Assembly: GCA_963930655.1 (NCBI GenBank)
Contig: OZ005607.1
Location: 25,924,874-25,988,873, forward strand
DNA from: Myrica gale
Lineage: Eukaryota > Streptophyta > Magnoliopsida > Fagales > Myricaceae
Direction: 5' to 3'
Length of the DNA stretch: 64,000 nt
Shown: positions 1 to 11,540 of the stretch, one piece after another
Position numbering within the stretch: the stretch's first letter is position 1
Layout: every line of letters begins with the position of its first letter
Program-made: the position numbers and the translations under genes
Notes under the pieces: generated by a model
The model's input: the letters and a program-made list of their open reading frames with translations, nothing else
What the model was told of the DNA's origin: nothing
The model's database searches: none

Positions 1-939
1 CGAACTAATATATGTTCGTTCGAACAACTTATAATTACGTGCGAACGACACTTTTGGGACGGCAAACAAACGTCCCAATAATGTACAAGTTAGGACTACC
101 TATAAGTTTGTTGCAACTAAACACACCAGTGCGCACAGTATTGTGTTAGGTTTGAACTGTAGTTAGCACTGTTAAATTTCCATTGTTCGACACCTGTCTA
201 GAATTTGATTTATTTAAAATAGTCCGAACTAGGTATATCATAGTTCCAACGGCTCAGACACAGCAGATCGATGCGATGCGATGTGACCTTTCATTAAATG
301 CGTCTGTTTAGTTCAAACTTTCTAAATGTCAGTTGAAACTTGTATTAATGGGATATGTGTGGTAACTAACGTTTGGGTTGTGCGCACATCATAATGAAAC
401 GTGTGAACGTCATTTGCGGATACACACATGTGGATGGATATCTGATTCGGTAAATTCGAACTGGCATTTGAGTAGTGCGGACTAGGGTCTGTGCGTTTTA
501 AAAAGAACCAAAGGTCTTAACTGGGACGCATTGCGTCCCAAAAACCTCTTCCTCTCTCGCCAGAAACCCGCGAACTCGGACTCAGCCGCTCACCACCGTC
601 AGAGAGGTCGTGCCGTCGCGCTTGGAGAACATCTGCACCCTCCTCCACCCTGGTAATCTCTCTATCCTCTTCTTTTAACAGATTTTGGGGGTTTTTCCAG
701 TGTTGAAATCCAATTTTTTGGTAATGGTTGGACGGTTTTTTTTGCGGTGAATGTGGGTAGTTTTTGGCTTGGATTTAGTCGATTTTGGGTTGGTTGGTGT
801 TGTTGTTTGGGAGGAAACTCTTTTCATGGTTGTTGGACCGCATTCCGCCAACATTTGGCGGTGATTTGCGGTGGCTGCCATGGCTGAGTCAGCATGGTTT
901 TGCAGTGTGGACAGTGCGAACTGGCCTTAATAAGTTGTT

Positions 940-1860
940 ACAATTTATTTGCCTCCATTGTTCCTGTTGAAACCTGTTTCTCTGTTGTTTGAACCCTATA
1001 TTTTCATGTTCAAACCTTCCGCATTTGTTCAGACTCCATATTGGTAGTTGAAACTAGAATTTGATCATTTTGACATAGTTGAAACTAAATATTTTTGTTC
1101 CAACATATATTCCTTTAGTTCGGACATAAGTTTCTATTCAAATTGAAAGTTGGTTTACACTCGATTCTAGTTCAAACTTTGAGCTATTGTAGTTCAAACT
1201 GTACCAGAGATAACAAACAATCAGAAACTTCGGACAGTGCGAACTTTTGGCCCTATAAGTTCCAAAATTTATTTGCCTCCATTGTTCTTGTTGAAACCTG
1301 TTTCGAGGTTGTTTGAACCTATATTTTCATGTTCAAACCTTCCGGAGTTGTTCAGACTCCATCTTGATAGTTGGAACTGGGATTTGATCATTTTGACATA
1401 GTTGAAACCAAATATTGTTTGTTCCAACATAATATTCATTTAGTTCGGACATACGTTTCTGTTCAAAATGAAAGTTGGTTTACACTCGATTCTAGTTCAA
1501 ACTTAAGAGCTATTGTAGTTCAAACTGTACCAGAGACAACAACAATCAGAAACTTCAATTTAGCCATGGTTTGTGTGGACAGTGCGAACTTTGGCCCTAT
1601 AAGTTCCAAAATTTATTTGGCTCCATTGTTCCTGTTGAAACCTGTTTCGAGGTTGTTTGAACCTATATTTGCATGTTCAAACCTTCCGGAGTTGTTCAGA
1701 CTCCATCTTGATAGTTGAAACTGGAATTTGATCATTTTGACATAGTTGAAAACAAATATTATTTGTTCCAACATAGTATTCATTTAGTTCGGACATAAGT
1801 TTCTGTTCAAACTGAAATTGGTTTATATTCATTTAGTTCGGACATAAGTTTCTGTTCATT
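940..1860. repeat. Three-copy tandem repeat, period about 323-344 bp, inside the CACTA element
   Basis: The phrase 'catgttcaaaccttcc' with its long flanks recurs near 1005, 1328 and 1672. Each unit also carries a 'tgatcattttgacatagttg' segment and a 'ttcggacat' segment in the same order. A further short partial copy follows to about 1860. The unit is itself built of GTTCGAAC-like words, so this is amplification of subterminal-type sequence within the leader or intron of the first coding unit. Confidence 0.8.
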
Positions 1861-2105
1861 TAGTTCTTGTTTTCCCTTAGTTGAAATTGTTATTGTATTT
1901 CTGTTGTTTTTCAGTTCAAACTAGTGTGTGCACTTATGTTCCAACTTGATGGGTTATGTTCCAACTCCGTCTTATTTGTTTAAACCTTGTTTGTTTTAGT
2001 TCATACTTTTCATTTTGTAGTTCTAACTGTTTACATTGTTAGTTCAAACTTATATGAATTAATTTATCTCTTTTCTTTGCAGATACTTTGTTACTAAATC
2101 TGAAA

Positions 2106-2940
2106 ATGGCACGACGAGTCAAAACAAGGTTATCCCGAGAGCCCTCGCCGCCACCCCCGCCCCACGTACTTTGGATCAGCGTCGGGAGCTCATGGAGGCA
2201 AGTGCCGTGAACATGGAGCGGGAGGCATATTTACAGGATCTTGAGGATTTAACATTTGAGGGGCAGACCCTCTCCTCTATTTTCACGCAGCAGGGGTGGA
2301 ATCCCATCTGCGAGGAGAAAGGGTTAGTATGTGCGACCCTTGTATCTGAGTTCTACTGTTGCTTCTTGGAGCGAGAGACGACCCAGGTAATCATTATAGA
2401 AATAATTGACTTTGGTTTAAGTGAACAAAAATCTGATTGCGGTTACAAGTTATTTTAGTTGCTGGAATTTCTTTGGAAAATTGTGGTAGACTAGATAAAT
2501 AAGACGTATTATGATTTACTGTAGCGCTTCATGGCCTGAATTTTGGATATATATCGTGAACACGTACTTTTAGTAGTAATTTAAGATTTGGAAAATATTT
2601 TGTTGAATATTATTAAGCACTTATTAATTGTGAGTGGAAGTAATTTATAGAATAGTATTATATATTTGGTTGTGTTGGATTTTCCAGTGTAATTGCAGGT
2701 TGGGGAATGATATATTTATAAGCATTACCATGTCCATTTTTTTCTAACATCTTTCTTTATTTGTAGGCGTCGTATGACATCACCCTGAGGGGGGTGTCAG
2801 TTACTTTCTCGGCTTGAGGATCTCGTTAGACAGAGGTTCGACCGGCAGCAGGACATGATAGATCAGTTGGGCAACAAGGTCGAGCGCCTTAGCGGTTCAA
2901 TCGATGCGATGCAGAGGAAGATTGATTCACTTCAGTAGTC
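2106..2940 (+). pseudogene. Decayed CACTA-borne coding unit 1
   Basis: A start at 2106 opens a basic, proline-rich peptide (MARRVKTRLSREPSPPPPP), then the frame is lost and a second frame (2171-2395) carries a region of the form 'GWNPICEEKG...LVSEFY', which resembles the plant transposon-associated domain found in many repeat proteins (family resemblance from memory). A GT donor follows at about 2397 and an AG acceptor near 2766, where 'ITLRGVSVTFS' continues the same type of domain before further breaks. Another frame near 2880-2935 would encode a helical tail. At least two breaks are present, so no intact protein is made. Function unknown. Confidence 0.5.
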
Positions 2941-3242
2941 CAGTTTTTATTTTATGTCTTCTTTTTGGGTTATGTACTTATTTTAGGATAGTGTTACTTT
3001 GGACACTTTGATATGTTTATTTTGTACTTATTTTGGATATGATGGACACTTCTTTATGTACATTTTTGTCTCAGCTCCAATTGTTATCTTTATGTTTACG
3101 TTACAATTTTAACCTATGAACACATAAAAATTCCAAAAATTGTTGATATTGTGGGAGTTTGAGAGAAACTGGTGTGAACTCTGTTTCAACTGAAATACTT
3201 AAGTCCGCACTTACTCTAATGAAGTGTGTACTCTAGGATTTA

Positions 3243-4930
3243 CGTCCCAACTATCCGTTCTACAGTTCGAACAATAACAGAGTTAGAGTTCACACTACAA
3301 GCATAGTTTAAGACGTTTTGATAATTTAGTTTGAACAGAACGACAAGTGCGGACTATTAATCGTGATAGTTCGCACGTTTTTAGTATAGTTCGCATATGT
3401 ACATGTAATAGTGCGAACATGTATTTTATTTGAATTTCACGTGACCGCGCATATTTTGTTTCCCGCCATTTTAAGTCCTAACTGTTATATTAAAGTGCGC
3501 ACAGTATTAGTGTCGTGCGAACTAATGTACGCATAGTTCCAACACATATATGTTAGTTGGAACTGCATATTCACATTGGATTACTCATTATGTTAAAGAG
3601 TGTTAAGCTCATTATGTTACTACGATGTACCTACCATATGTTTATCAGATGTACACTAATGTTTTTTAAATTTTATCTTCATTTCATGTACCTACCATGT
3701 TGTGATCATATGTACACCAATAAAGTGATGAAGATCATTATGGTAAGTTGAGGACATTGATAATGAGTTCGCACATGTGAGTTGATGTGTGTTAAACTCA
3801 TTTTGTTAGAATATGTTTAATAAAGGGTTAAATACATTGATAATGAGTTCGCACATGTAAAATTAGATAAATTTTTATATCGATGATACCAATATATCAA
3901 AAGGGTTCGCAGAAATACAAATATATCCGGGAGGTGAATGTTTTGGACCACCAGTTCCTTTGACTCACGTCTGGTGTCTTTCTTTCTTTTTTTCTACCCC
4001 GTGAATTTTCTTACATTACTGGGCACTTGTGCATTTCTGGACCCCCTATCTTCTCTGTATAAATCTGCTGCTAAACTTAGCTTTAAAGGAGATCAAATTC
4101 ACCATTCCCTATCCGTTTAAGATTTTAGAATAAATGGTGCGTCTTGCATTTCAATCCTAATCTCAAAATTTCCTATTAAAAATAAGGGGAAAAATTATAT
4201 TTACTCACCAAGTTTCAACTTGATTTTAGTTACAGATTTCTATCTGATTTAAATCGCATCTTGAATTACATAAGTAATGACAGAACACTGCAGGTCTCTC
4301 ACAAGTATTTCTAGTTCAACATCAATCTCTATTTTTGTGCGGAACTCAATTAATGAAATTTTGCTGACCGAACATGAAGGAAAATGTAACAAATCATCAT
4401 TACTTTGAGTTTAAACTTGTATTTTAACAAACATTAACCAAAATGTTAAAGAGTGTTACCTCTAGTAGGTGTTGCACTCCAAAATGTTAAAGAGTGTTAC
4501 CTCAAATTGTCGTATCTACCATGTTTTCTTCATATTATTTTCATCCTTAGAAAGTGTTAATCGGATTGTGATTGAATATTAAATTGGTACGTGTTTTTTA
4601 ATTAATTATAGTCTGTTTAAAGTTCGAACTTTGAATAGTACGTTCTAACTATTCCAAACACAGATTACGTCTTCCTAACCGGTAGTGCGAACGACAATGA
4701 CAGGACGTCCCAACCATCCGTAGACAGTGCGAACAATGACAGAGTTTAATTTCAAACTACAAAAGCATAGTTTAGACGTTGATAATTTAGTTTGAATAGA
4801 ACTCTACGTTCGGACTACTAACCTTACCCGTGCGCACTGTGTTCGTCTAGTTCGAATATGTACATGTAATAGTGCGAACGTGTATTTTATTTGACTTTCA
4901 CGTGACCGCGAAAATTTTGTTTCCCGCCAT
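3243..4930. repeat. Direct duplication of a ~226-bp motif-rich segment (3243-3469 and 4706-4930)
   Basis: Both copies run from 'cgtcccaac.atccgt' through 'gcatagttta' and 'gataatttagtttgaa' to 'ttgtttcccgccat', in the same orientation, about 1.46 kb apart, with many point differences. They sit just upstream of the leader of coding unit 2 and downstream of coding unit 1. The arrangement fits either two related CACTA copies joined or nested, or duplication of a regulatory segment inside one element. Between them (3470-4705) I see AT-rich sequence with scattered motif words and no gene. Confidence 0.7.
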
Positions 4931-5875
4931 GTTGAGTGCGAACATAGTTAATGTAGTCCGAACACGAACGAATGTGAACCAAACGGTGTCGTCCAACTTA
5001 CTATGATCTCCCAGGTTTGTACATTGGAACCGTGATTTGAGAAGTGCGAACCATTAAATGTTAGTTCGAACTGTACTATCTGGGAACAAAACGGTGTCGT
5101 CCAACTTAGTATCTCTGTCCGAACGTAAGTATGCTAGTTCGAACTGGGAACACAGACTTAAAAAAAAAACTTAGCAGCTTCGTGCATACCCATTTGTGTA
5201 CGAAGCTGCTGAAGAGAGGGGGAGCTTTCGGCTGGGTAAGGGAGATTCCCATTGTACGTGACCGAGGAGAACGAAAGGTAACCTAGCTTCTCCATCTCCT
5301 TTAGTTTCCATTTCTCCTCTCCTTTGAGTGCTATAGTCTGTTGATTCGAAGGTTGATTTTGTAGGAGCTACTTTGGGAGAAACCTCAAGATTTTGTACGA
5401 TTTGCTGAAATCCCCAACCAGGTTTGGTGTCTAGATGAAATGCCTATGTATTTTACATGCTTCCAACTAGTTATTTCGTGGTTTTAGGTCCTTGTTGCGG
5501 TTGTTCAACATTTGGGTTTCTGCAGAATTTGGGTCTGTCCCCTGTAGTTCGAACTGCATATTTGTTTGTTGAAACATATGTATATAGATCCGAACTTCAT
5601 ATATTGCTGTTAAAACTTAGTTATATGAGTGCGAACCAAATATTTCTATGTTGTAACTGTTATTTGCAACTCTGTCAACTCCTGATATATTGTTCGAACT
5701 AAATTTATTGCATGAGATATATGTGGGAACTGATGAGATTATTGTTGGAACTTGTGTCACTTATGTTTAAACATATAATCTAAAGTCATAACATGTTTTT
5801 CGAAGGTTGAAACTGGTACTGTCAGGTCCATTTTAATAAGTCTATATGTTCTTAGGGTCCACACCATGGATAAGA

Positions 5876-6976
5876 GGATGAAGATACCTGGGCAAAATTG
5901 TGCGACATGTTTGCTGATCCAAAATATGAGGTACATGTATATCTTTGAGTACAATTAGTAATTCGGAATGGGTTTAACCATTTATCATGAAACTGTTTCT
6001 AGGAAAAGTGTAAAGTAAACACTGAAAATAGAAAGGGCTTGACGGTTTTCCACACAGCGGGTACAAGGACGTTTGCTAGATATCGAAAAGTGTTGGTAAG
6101 TGATATAATTCATACTTGTATATTATTATCTTTATTTACTTCATTACTAACTTGTTACGTAAGTCTCTAGGAAACTTCACCCTCTGTAACTTCAGATATT
6201 GGGCCTGCTGAATTGTATGCTGCATCCCACAAGCGAAAAAATGGGGACTGGTTGTCTGATGTTGCAAAGGACAATCATGTAAGTACACTTACATTGACCC
6301 ATTTGGTATGGTTTTTGTTTCAAACTGTTAATAGTTACTGTCATCCTTGGTGGTTGTACTTGGTAATAGATCGGTAGGTTGGTGGTTGTGTTGGTACTTG
6401 ATTGTGCTGGTTAGTGGTTCTCTCGAACTTATTGGAATATGTTGTTTGTGTTGGTAGCTATATGACAATTTTGTACTCAAGAATAGTCCCTACTATAGCC
6501 GTTATGCTGTCGAATTTACTACAACTATCACTTGTACAATATTTTTCATTTTTACTTATTATAATTGGACATAAATATTTCAAATGAATGTAACATTAAT
6601 ATTAATGATTCAGACTATATAATGTTTTTTGCAGGAAAAGATGACGGAATTGCAAGAGTAAGCTATCTCAGATGGGAGGTCCTACACCGACATTCATATT
6701 CTCCATCAGGTCCTAGGCCCCAAGCCTGGTTATGTGAGGGGGTTGGGTCGAGCAGTGAAGCCTCTAAGAAGCTCGAGTTCATCATCCACCAGTGTAGTGC
6801 GACAATTAAGAGAGACACAGTTGGAGATAGATAGATTGAAAGAGGAACAAAAAGCTGAGGTAGAGCAAATGAGAATAGAGCGACAACAAGAGATGAAGGA
6901 GTTGGAGGACAGATTGATGAGGGAAATGAGGGAGCGCATGAATGATTTCATGGCAAATGTCTCTCACGGTTTGTAG
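5876..6976 (+). pseudogene. Decayed Ptta/En-Spm (Transposase_24 type) protein gene of the CACTA element
   Basis: Four exons join with consistent phase: about 5876-5931 (DEDTWAKLCDMFADPKYE), 6003-6095 (KGLTVFHTAGTRTFARYRKV), 6171-6278 (PAELYAASHKRKNGDWLSD) and 6635-6976. The last exon contains DIHILHQVLGPKPGYVRGLG and then a charged coiled coil (QLEIDRLKEEQKAEVEQMRI) ending near 6976. This order of motifs is that of the plant Ptta/En-Spm transposon protein family, accessory DNA-binding or structural proteins of CACTA elements rather than the catalytic transposase. In the last exon a TAA (6659-6661) stands where the family usually has glutamine or a similar residue after 'MTELQE', so this copy is broken. 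The first exon or exons upstream were not identified. Confidence 0.75.
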
Positions 6977-7299
6977 ACCCTATTCTCATATCCATTATTG
7001 GACAATGTGACTTAAATTATTTTGGATTTATGTTAGTTTGGATTGATGCTTATGTTGGACTTATGTTGGACAATGCTTATGTTGAACTTATGTTGGACCC
7101 TATTCTCATATCCACGGTTTGTAGACCCTATTCTCATATCCACGGAGAATAATGTTATTTATGTAACTTTGAATTATGAAGAGCTATATTGATTTCTTGT
7201 ATGGATGATAGAACTTTGTGTTCTATTGTCACACATTTATGTATGAGTTTATTGAGGTATTTTGGTTTTAATTTTTAGGAATTCTGCATAAATTACAGG

Positions 7300-8186
7300 T
7301 CTCAGTTTGAACCTACATTTTTCAGGTTCGAACTTGTGTAGAATTATAGGTCTGTGTTGGGACTTATATAATAGAAGTTCGAACTGATTTCTATCGGGTC
7401 CGACAACCAGTGGTGTGGACTACTACCATAAAGTTCGAACTGAGACACCACAAGTCTTTGTCCCTAATATCTGCTCCAATCGAAAAACAGTTCCAACATC
7501 ATTTTATTCGTTACAACCAATATATGTTAAGTTCGCACATATAGCCAACAGTCCGAACTTTGAGTTAGTCCGAACTGTATTTTGAAATGTTCAAACTTTG
7601 TTTTTAGTTCGCACAACACTTGAGCAGTTGAAACTTCATAACAGTTGGAACTACGTTTTACAGGTTCGAACTACACATATGTTGGGACTAATGTTCATTA
7701 TGTGCGGACTTACATTAAGTTCGGACTACAGTTTACAAGTTCCAACCTAAGAGCAGTTCGAACTAACATTGACTGGTTTGAACTTCAAATCGGTTCGGAC
7801 TTGTTGTTTTGTTGTTCAAACTGTTTTCAAGTTCGGACTGCAAACGTGAATGTCCTAACTATGACCTAGTTCGAACTATGTATTCCATGTTCAAACGGTT
7901 GACCCGTTTCATAGTAGTCCGAACTATGTTGTAGTTCGGACGCCTATCGCAGGAAGTGAGTCTTTTGGGACGGTTCAGACCATTTGTCCGAACTAAGCTA
8001 TTTGTGGTTCGGACTGTGTGAATTTGGGACGGATTACACTTTTGCGTCCCAGAAAGCCTTTTGGGACGAACCTATTGGGACGGACGTTTGGGACGCCATA
8101 TTCCGTCCCAAAAGAGCTTTTGGGACGGTTTTTTGGGCTTTTGGGACGCCTACCCTCCGTCCCAAAAGCCCAAAATTCTTGTAGTG
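7300..8186. repeat. Right subterminal array of GTTCGAAC-like and GGGACG words
   Basis: From about 7300 to 7960 a 9-10 base word (agttcgaact and variants gtccgaac, gttccaac, gttcggac, gttcgcac) recurs roughly every 20-35 bases in both orientations; its core is a palindrome. From 7960 to the terminus the array changes to paired GGGACG and CGTCCC words that can fold on each other. Such arrays are the expected binding platform at CACTA ends; binding itself is inferred. Confidence 0.8.
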
Positions 8187-11100
8187 ATCGTTTTTAGAAG
8201 GTAATTAAAAAAAGACATCGTTGAGAGAGAGACTTTTTGAACATCTGAATCCTGTTTGGGTTTGCGATGAAGACCAGCAATCCTGTCATCGATCTAGTCT
8301 GGTAGATCAACGGATAGACTCTTCTCAAAATTCCAGATCAAAACACCACGAGAGAGAGAGAGAGAGATCTTAATCAGACTCCTAAGCACGAAAAATGTGA
8401 ACGTCTAGCGCCGTAACAAGATAAACATGGACACGACGTAGTACTAAAGTGTGTTTTGAAAAATGGACATTGAGAGAGAGAGAGAGAGATAATCTCTCAG
8501 AGAGAGAACAAAGAGCCCAGACTTAGCTTGGAAAAATGAGAATGAAATAAAATCTATCAAGGGTCAAGCAAACAGTACAAATGAGAAAATTGAGCTAGCT
8601 CATAGAGGGAATCAGGATCTACGACACAGTCCGGCCAGTGATCTATAAAAAAAATACGGATATAGATGATGAACTTCTTCATTCTTCTCATATGTCATGG
8701 AATACAGCACCATTAACGTGCAACATCCAACACCTCCAATGGAGGGCGCTGATCTGATCTCTTCGTTGGTCTAGGAGGACTGGAATTTCACCGTGCATGG
8801 ACAAATGAGCAATATTTTCCTAGGATATGGAGGCTATCAATCAAGATCAACAGCAAAAACAAGCAACCATGCACTCACATACGCGAGAGAAAAAATAGAG
8901 GAAAAGAGAAAGAGAGATGTATCAACCTAGCCAGTAATGGCAAGCTGGTGTTGGTATGAGGCGACTCGAGTCAGAATGAGAGGCCGTATTTATAGAGGTT
9001 ACAAATTAAGGAAGGAATCTTTACATGGCAGGTCCAAAATCCAAAAATCAAATTTATATATAAAAACGGTAGAAACTTTAACACATTGGTGTGCCTAGAA
9101 AAAGAATTGCCAATTTATATACTGAAATTGCAAAGAAATTCAAACGCGCGATCGAGTCTTTTACTTATTATTTCTCATTTTATCTTTACTGCATGGGCAC
9201 CAATCATGCATGTTTGATAACATGGATCACTGATAGATAGATAGGAAATAGTTTCCCAAGAGTTCAAAATCATTTCATTTCTGAAACTTTTGATCAAAAT
9301 TATGCACTGAGATCATCAAATAATCAAGCGCAAATAGTTATTCTGATAGGAACCTTAGAATTAACCTAGTGCTAAGAATTCAATCATTTTCTTTCCACCT
9401 ACCATCTTTTAATTAATTTAATACCTTATTTGCAATTGATCCAAAATTGCCTCTTGTTTGGAAACCTGGTAAATAGGGTTTGTCTGTTTCTGATAAAACT
9501 AGGTATGTAGCATGGCTAGTATGGTAAGTTTGGCTACCACGTGAATTATACTCAGATATGTTCAAGCTGATGATCATGATCATGTTAGCATGTTTGAACT
9601 CCATTGGCTATTAGTTTTTATTTTTATTTTCTCTTCTGATTTTCTCTTTACTGGTTTTACTGGATTTCTTCAAGCATTAATTATAAAGGTTGCTGAGGCA
9701 GACCCATTATCTTTTGTCTTCAATTCCTATACATATATGACAAAATCTCACCAAAATTTTCATATTTCAAAATTAATCCAAATACGAGTAAATGGGGTTA
9801 ATGTGGACCCACTTTACCAAGTTGTATTTCCATTTAAAAACAAATGAAAATGGTACGTGTTTTAAGTACTATATTATATATGCATGCAGTTAATCAAGAT
9901 CATCTTTCATTAATTAGGGTTAGCAACTATACAGATCAACAAAAAGGAAAAATTGACTTCTAACATGTTTAAACCAAACAAAGTAGATCTATGAGTAGTT
10001 CGTGTGTAATCGAAGGACGGACGCACATATTTCTTATCCCATGGTTTTTTCTACTTTTGATTTGTATAATTTATTTTATCTTTGTTTTAATTGGGTTTAT
10101 AATTGATCTTTTCAATCAAAGTACATAGTTTAATCTCGAATCTAAATTCAAGAGGATCCAGTCACAAAACCACAATGAGTAGGAGTTAATTACAGATCTA
10201 ACTTACGGAAGATTCTAGATTGCGATTTCAATGGGCAGAATTTGAGCCCTCACATATAATTAAGAAATTTCTTTACGGATAATACCAAACACGATACATC
10301 TGATTTGGTAAGAAAACTCAATTAAATGATTTATGGACAACTCATTCTTTCCCAATCAAAGGAAAAGGGGATTAGGATAATTTCATATAGGAGTAATCTA
10401 CCAAATATTGTTTCTTAATAGATACTTAAAAGAAGAGATGACATTGTGGTTGAATTAAGGGGAAATTACATTTATCACCCTCAAACTACCATGTCTTTTT
10501 CACTTTGCACACCAAAATACCATTTGTATCGCATTTTACCTTCAAACTATCATGTCCTAACAGTTTGCACCATCTGTCTATAATTTCTGTCAAGTGAAAT
10601 GAAAAATCAATCACGTACGCCTCACGTGACTTTTTTCCACTTGATCTTCCCTTTTTGCACAAGTGATAATTACACTTAGCACCCTCAAACTACCATATTT
10701 TTTCACTTTGCACCCTCAAACTATCATGTTTTTTTCATTTTGCACCCTCAAATTATCATATTTTTTCATTTTTCACTCTCAAACTATCAAGTTTTTTTCA
10801 TTAATTACCCCTTGAATTAATAAGTTAGTGGGTAAAAAGATTGGATGAGAGGGAATATTTCTGTCTATATCTTTTCATTTTCTTTATTATTATTTTTTGT
10901 TGGGTCAAAAGCTCTCGATAGTGCTCGTGGTTAAAGGGAAGGCCCAAAGTTGAACAAAAGGAACGTACATCAATACAAGCTTCAAAGTACAGCAGACTAT
11001 CCACTTGACCAAGAAATATCCTCGTCTGGAGGCTTCTCAGTTTCAACTCGGAGGGAATCTACTATTTTTTGAGCGAGTTTTCTTTTATTGGGCAAGACTA

Positions 11101-11540
11101 TCCACTCAGATGAATTTTTGCTTTATGAATAAATTATGAGATTTTGATTAAAAATAGAAAGAAAGAAATATCCTTAGACTTGGTCCACTTGTTGAATTTT
11201 TACTTTATGAATAAATTCTCAACGAGTGTGCTCTCCCTGAAATTTCAAATTCGAATCTTTTCGAGTGTAATTAATTATTTGAGATCTCTCACAAAAAATT
11301 AGGCCTACTTGACATGTGTGAATTGAGAAAGTTGCACCAATTTTGAGTTTATTAATCGGTTAGGTGAGTTTCTCTGTTAGATTTGTCAGGTTGAGTTTCT
11401 TCTGGTCATCCAAAAAATCTAGATTTGTTATATTGGTAATATGCTACTAAGATTTATAAAAAAAAATAAAAAGAATGTGAGGTCTACTAAAACAGTAATT
11501 TATTTCATTCATTATAAGCTACACAATAATTATGCCATGA
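8187..11540. other. Intergenic region with GA microsatellites, no gene recognised
   Basis: AT-rich single-copy-looking DNA. (GA)n runs occur at about 8351-8368 and 8469-8488. A possible minus-strand TATA box (TATAAATAC, around 8989-8997) is followed on that strand by a CT-rich stretch to about 8880, which could be the promoter and leader of a non-coding transcript; no coding frame or known microRNA was recognised there. Open frames of about 60-85 codons at 9413-9847 and 10825-11046 have no family features. Confidence 0.5.
10465..10805. repeat. Degenerate tandem repeat of a ~34-bp 'caccctcaaactatcat' unit
   Basis: The phrase 'caccctcaaactaccat' followed by a T run and 'cactttgcac' recurs at about 10478, 10678, 10712, 10746 and 10780 with small changes. 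This type of sequence is common in plant intergenic DNA, where it often forms the long inverted ends of Mutator-like miniature elements; only one side is clear here, so the element class is not assigned. Confidence 0.6.

Larger units (their letters stand above)
1..8186 (+). mobile_element. CACTA (En/Spm) DNA transposon, right end complete, left end outside window
   Basis: The right terminus reads, on the minus strand, CACTACAAGAATTTTGGG (8169-8186), the standard start of plant CACTA inverted repeats; the next three bases (atc, 8187-8189) would be the 3-bp target duplication. Inside lie arrays of a short GTTCGAAC-like word and of GGGACG/CGTCCC words, as expected for subterminal repeats bound by a TNPA-type protein. 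The same words occur at bases 50-85 and 520-545, so the left terminus is probably just upstream of base 1. Two decayed coding units run left to right (2106-2940 and 5876-6976). No TNP2-type catalytic transposase was recognised, so this copy looks non-autonomous or internally deleted. Element class is seen from the terminus; its full extent is inferred. Confidence 0.85.

Noticed and set aside
940-2060. Regular repeats considered as a CRISPR-like array
   Set aside because: Units are over 300 bp, diverged and plant-derived, with no short identical repeats and unique spacers.
7300-7960. Many TTCGAA words resembling the tRNA T-loop
   Set aside because: They recur every 20-35 bases without acceptor stems, anticodon arms or an A-box at the right spacing, so they are CACTA array words, not tRNA genes.
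8640-9000. Possible microRNA precursor on the minus strand behind a TATA-like box
   Set aside because: None of the common plant microRNA sequences I know is present, and no strong hairpin was evident by eye.
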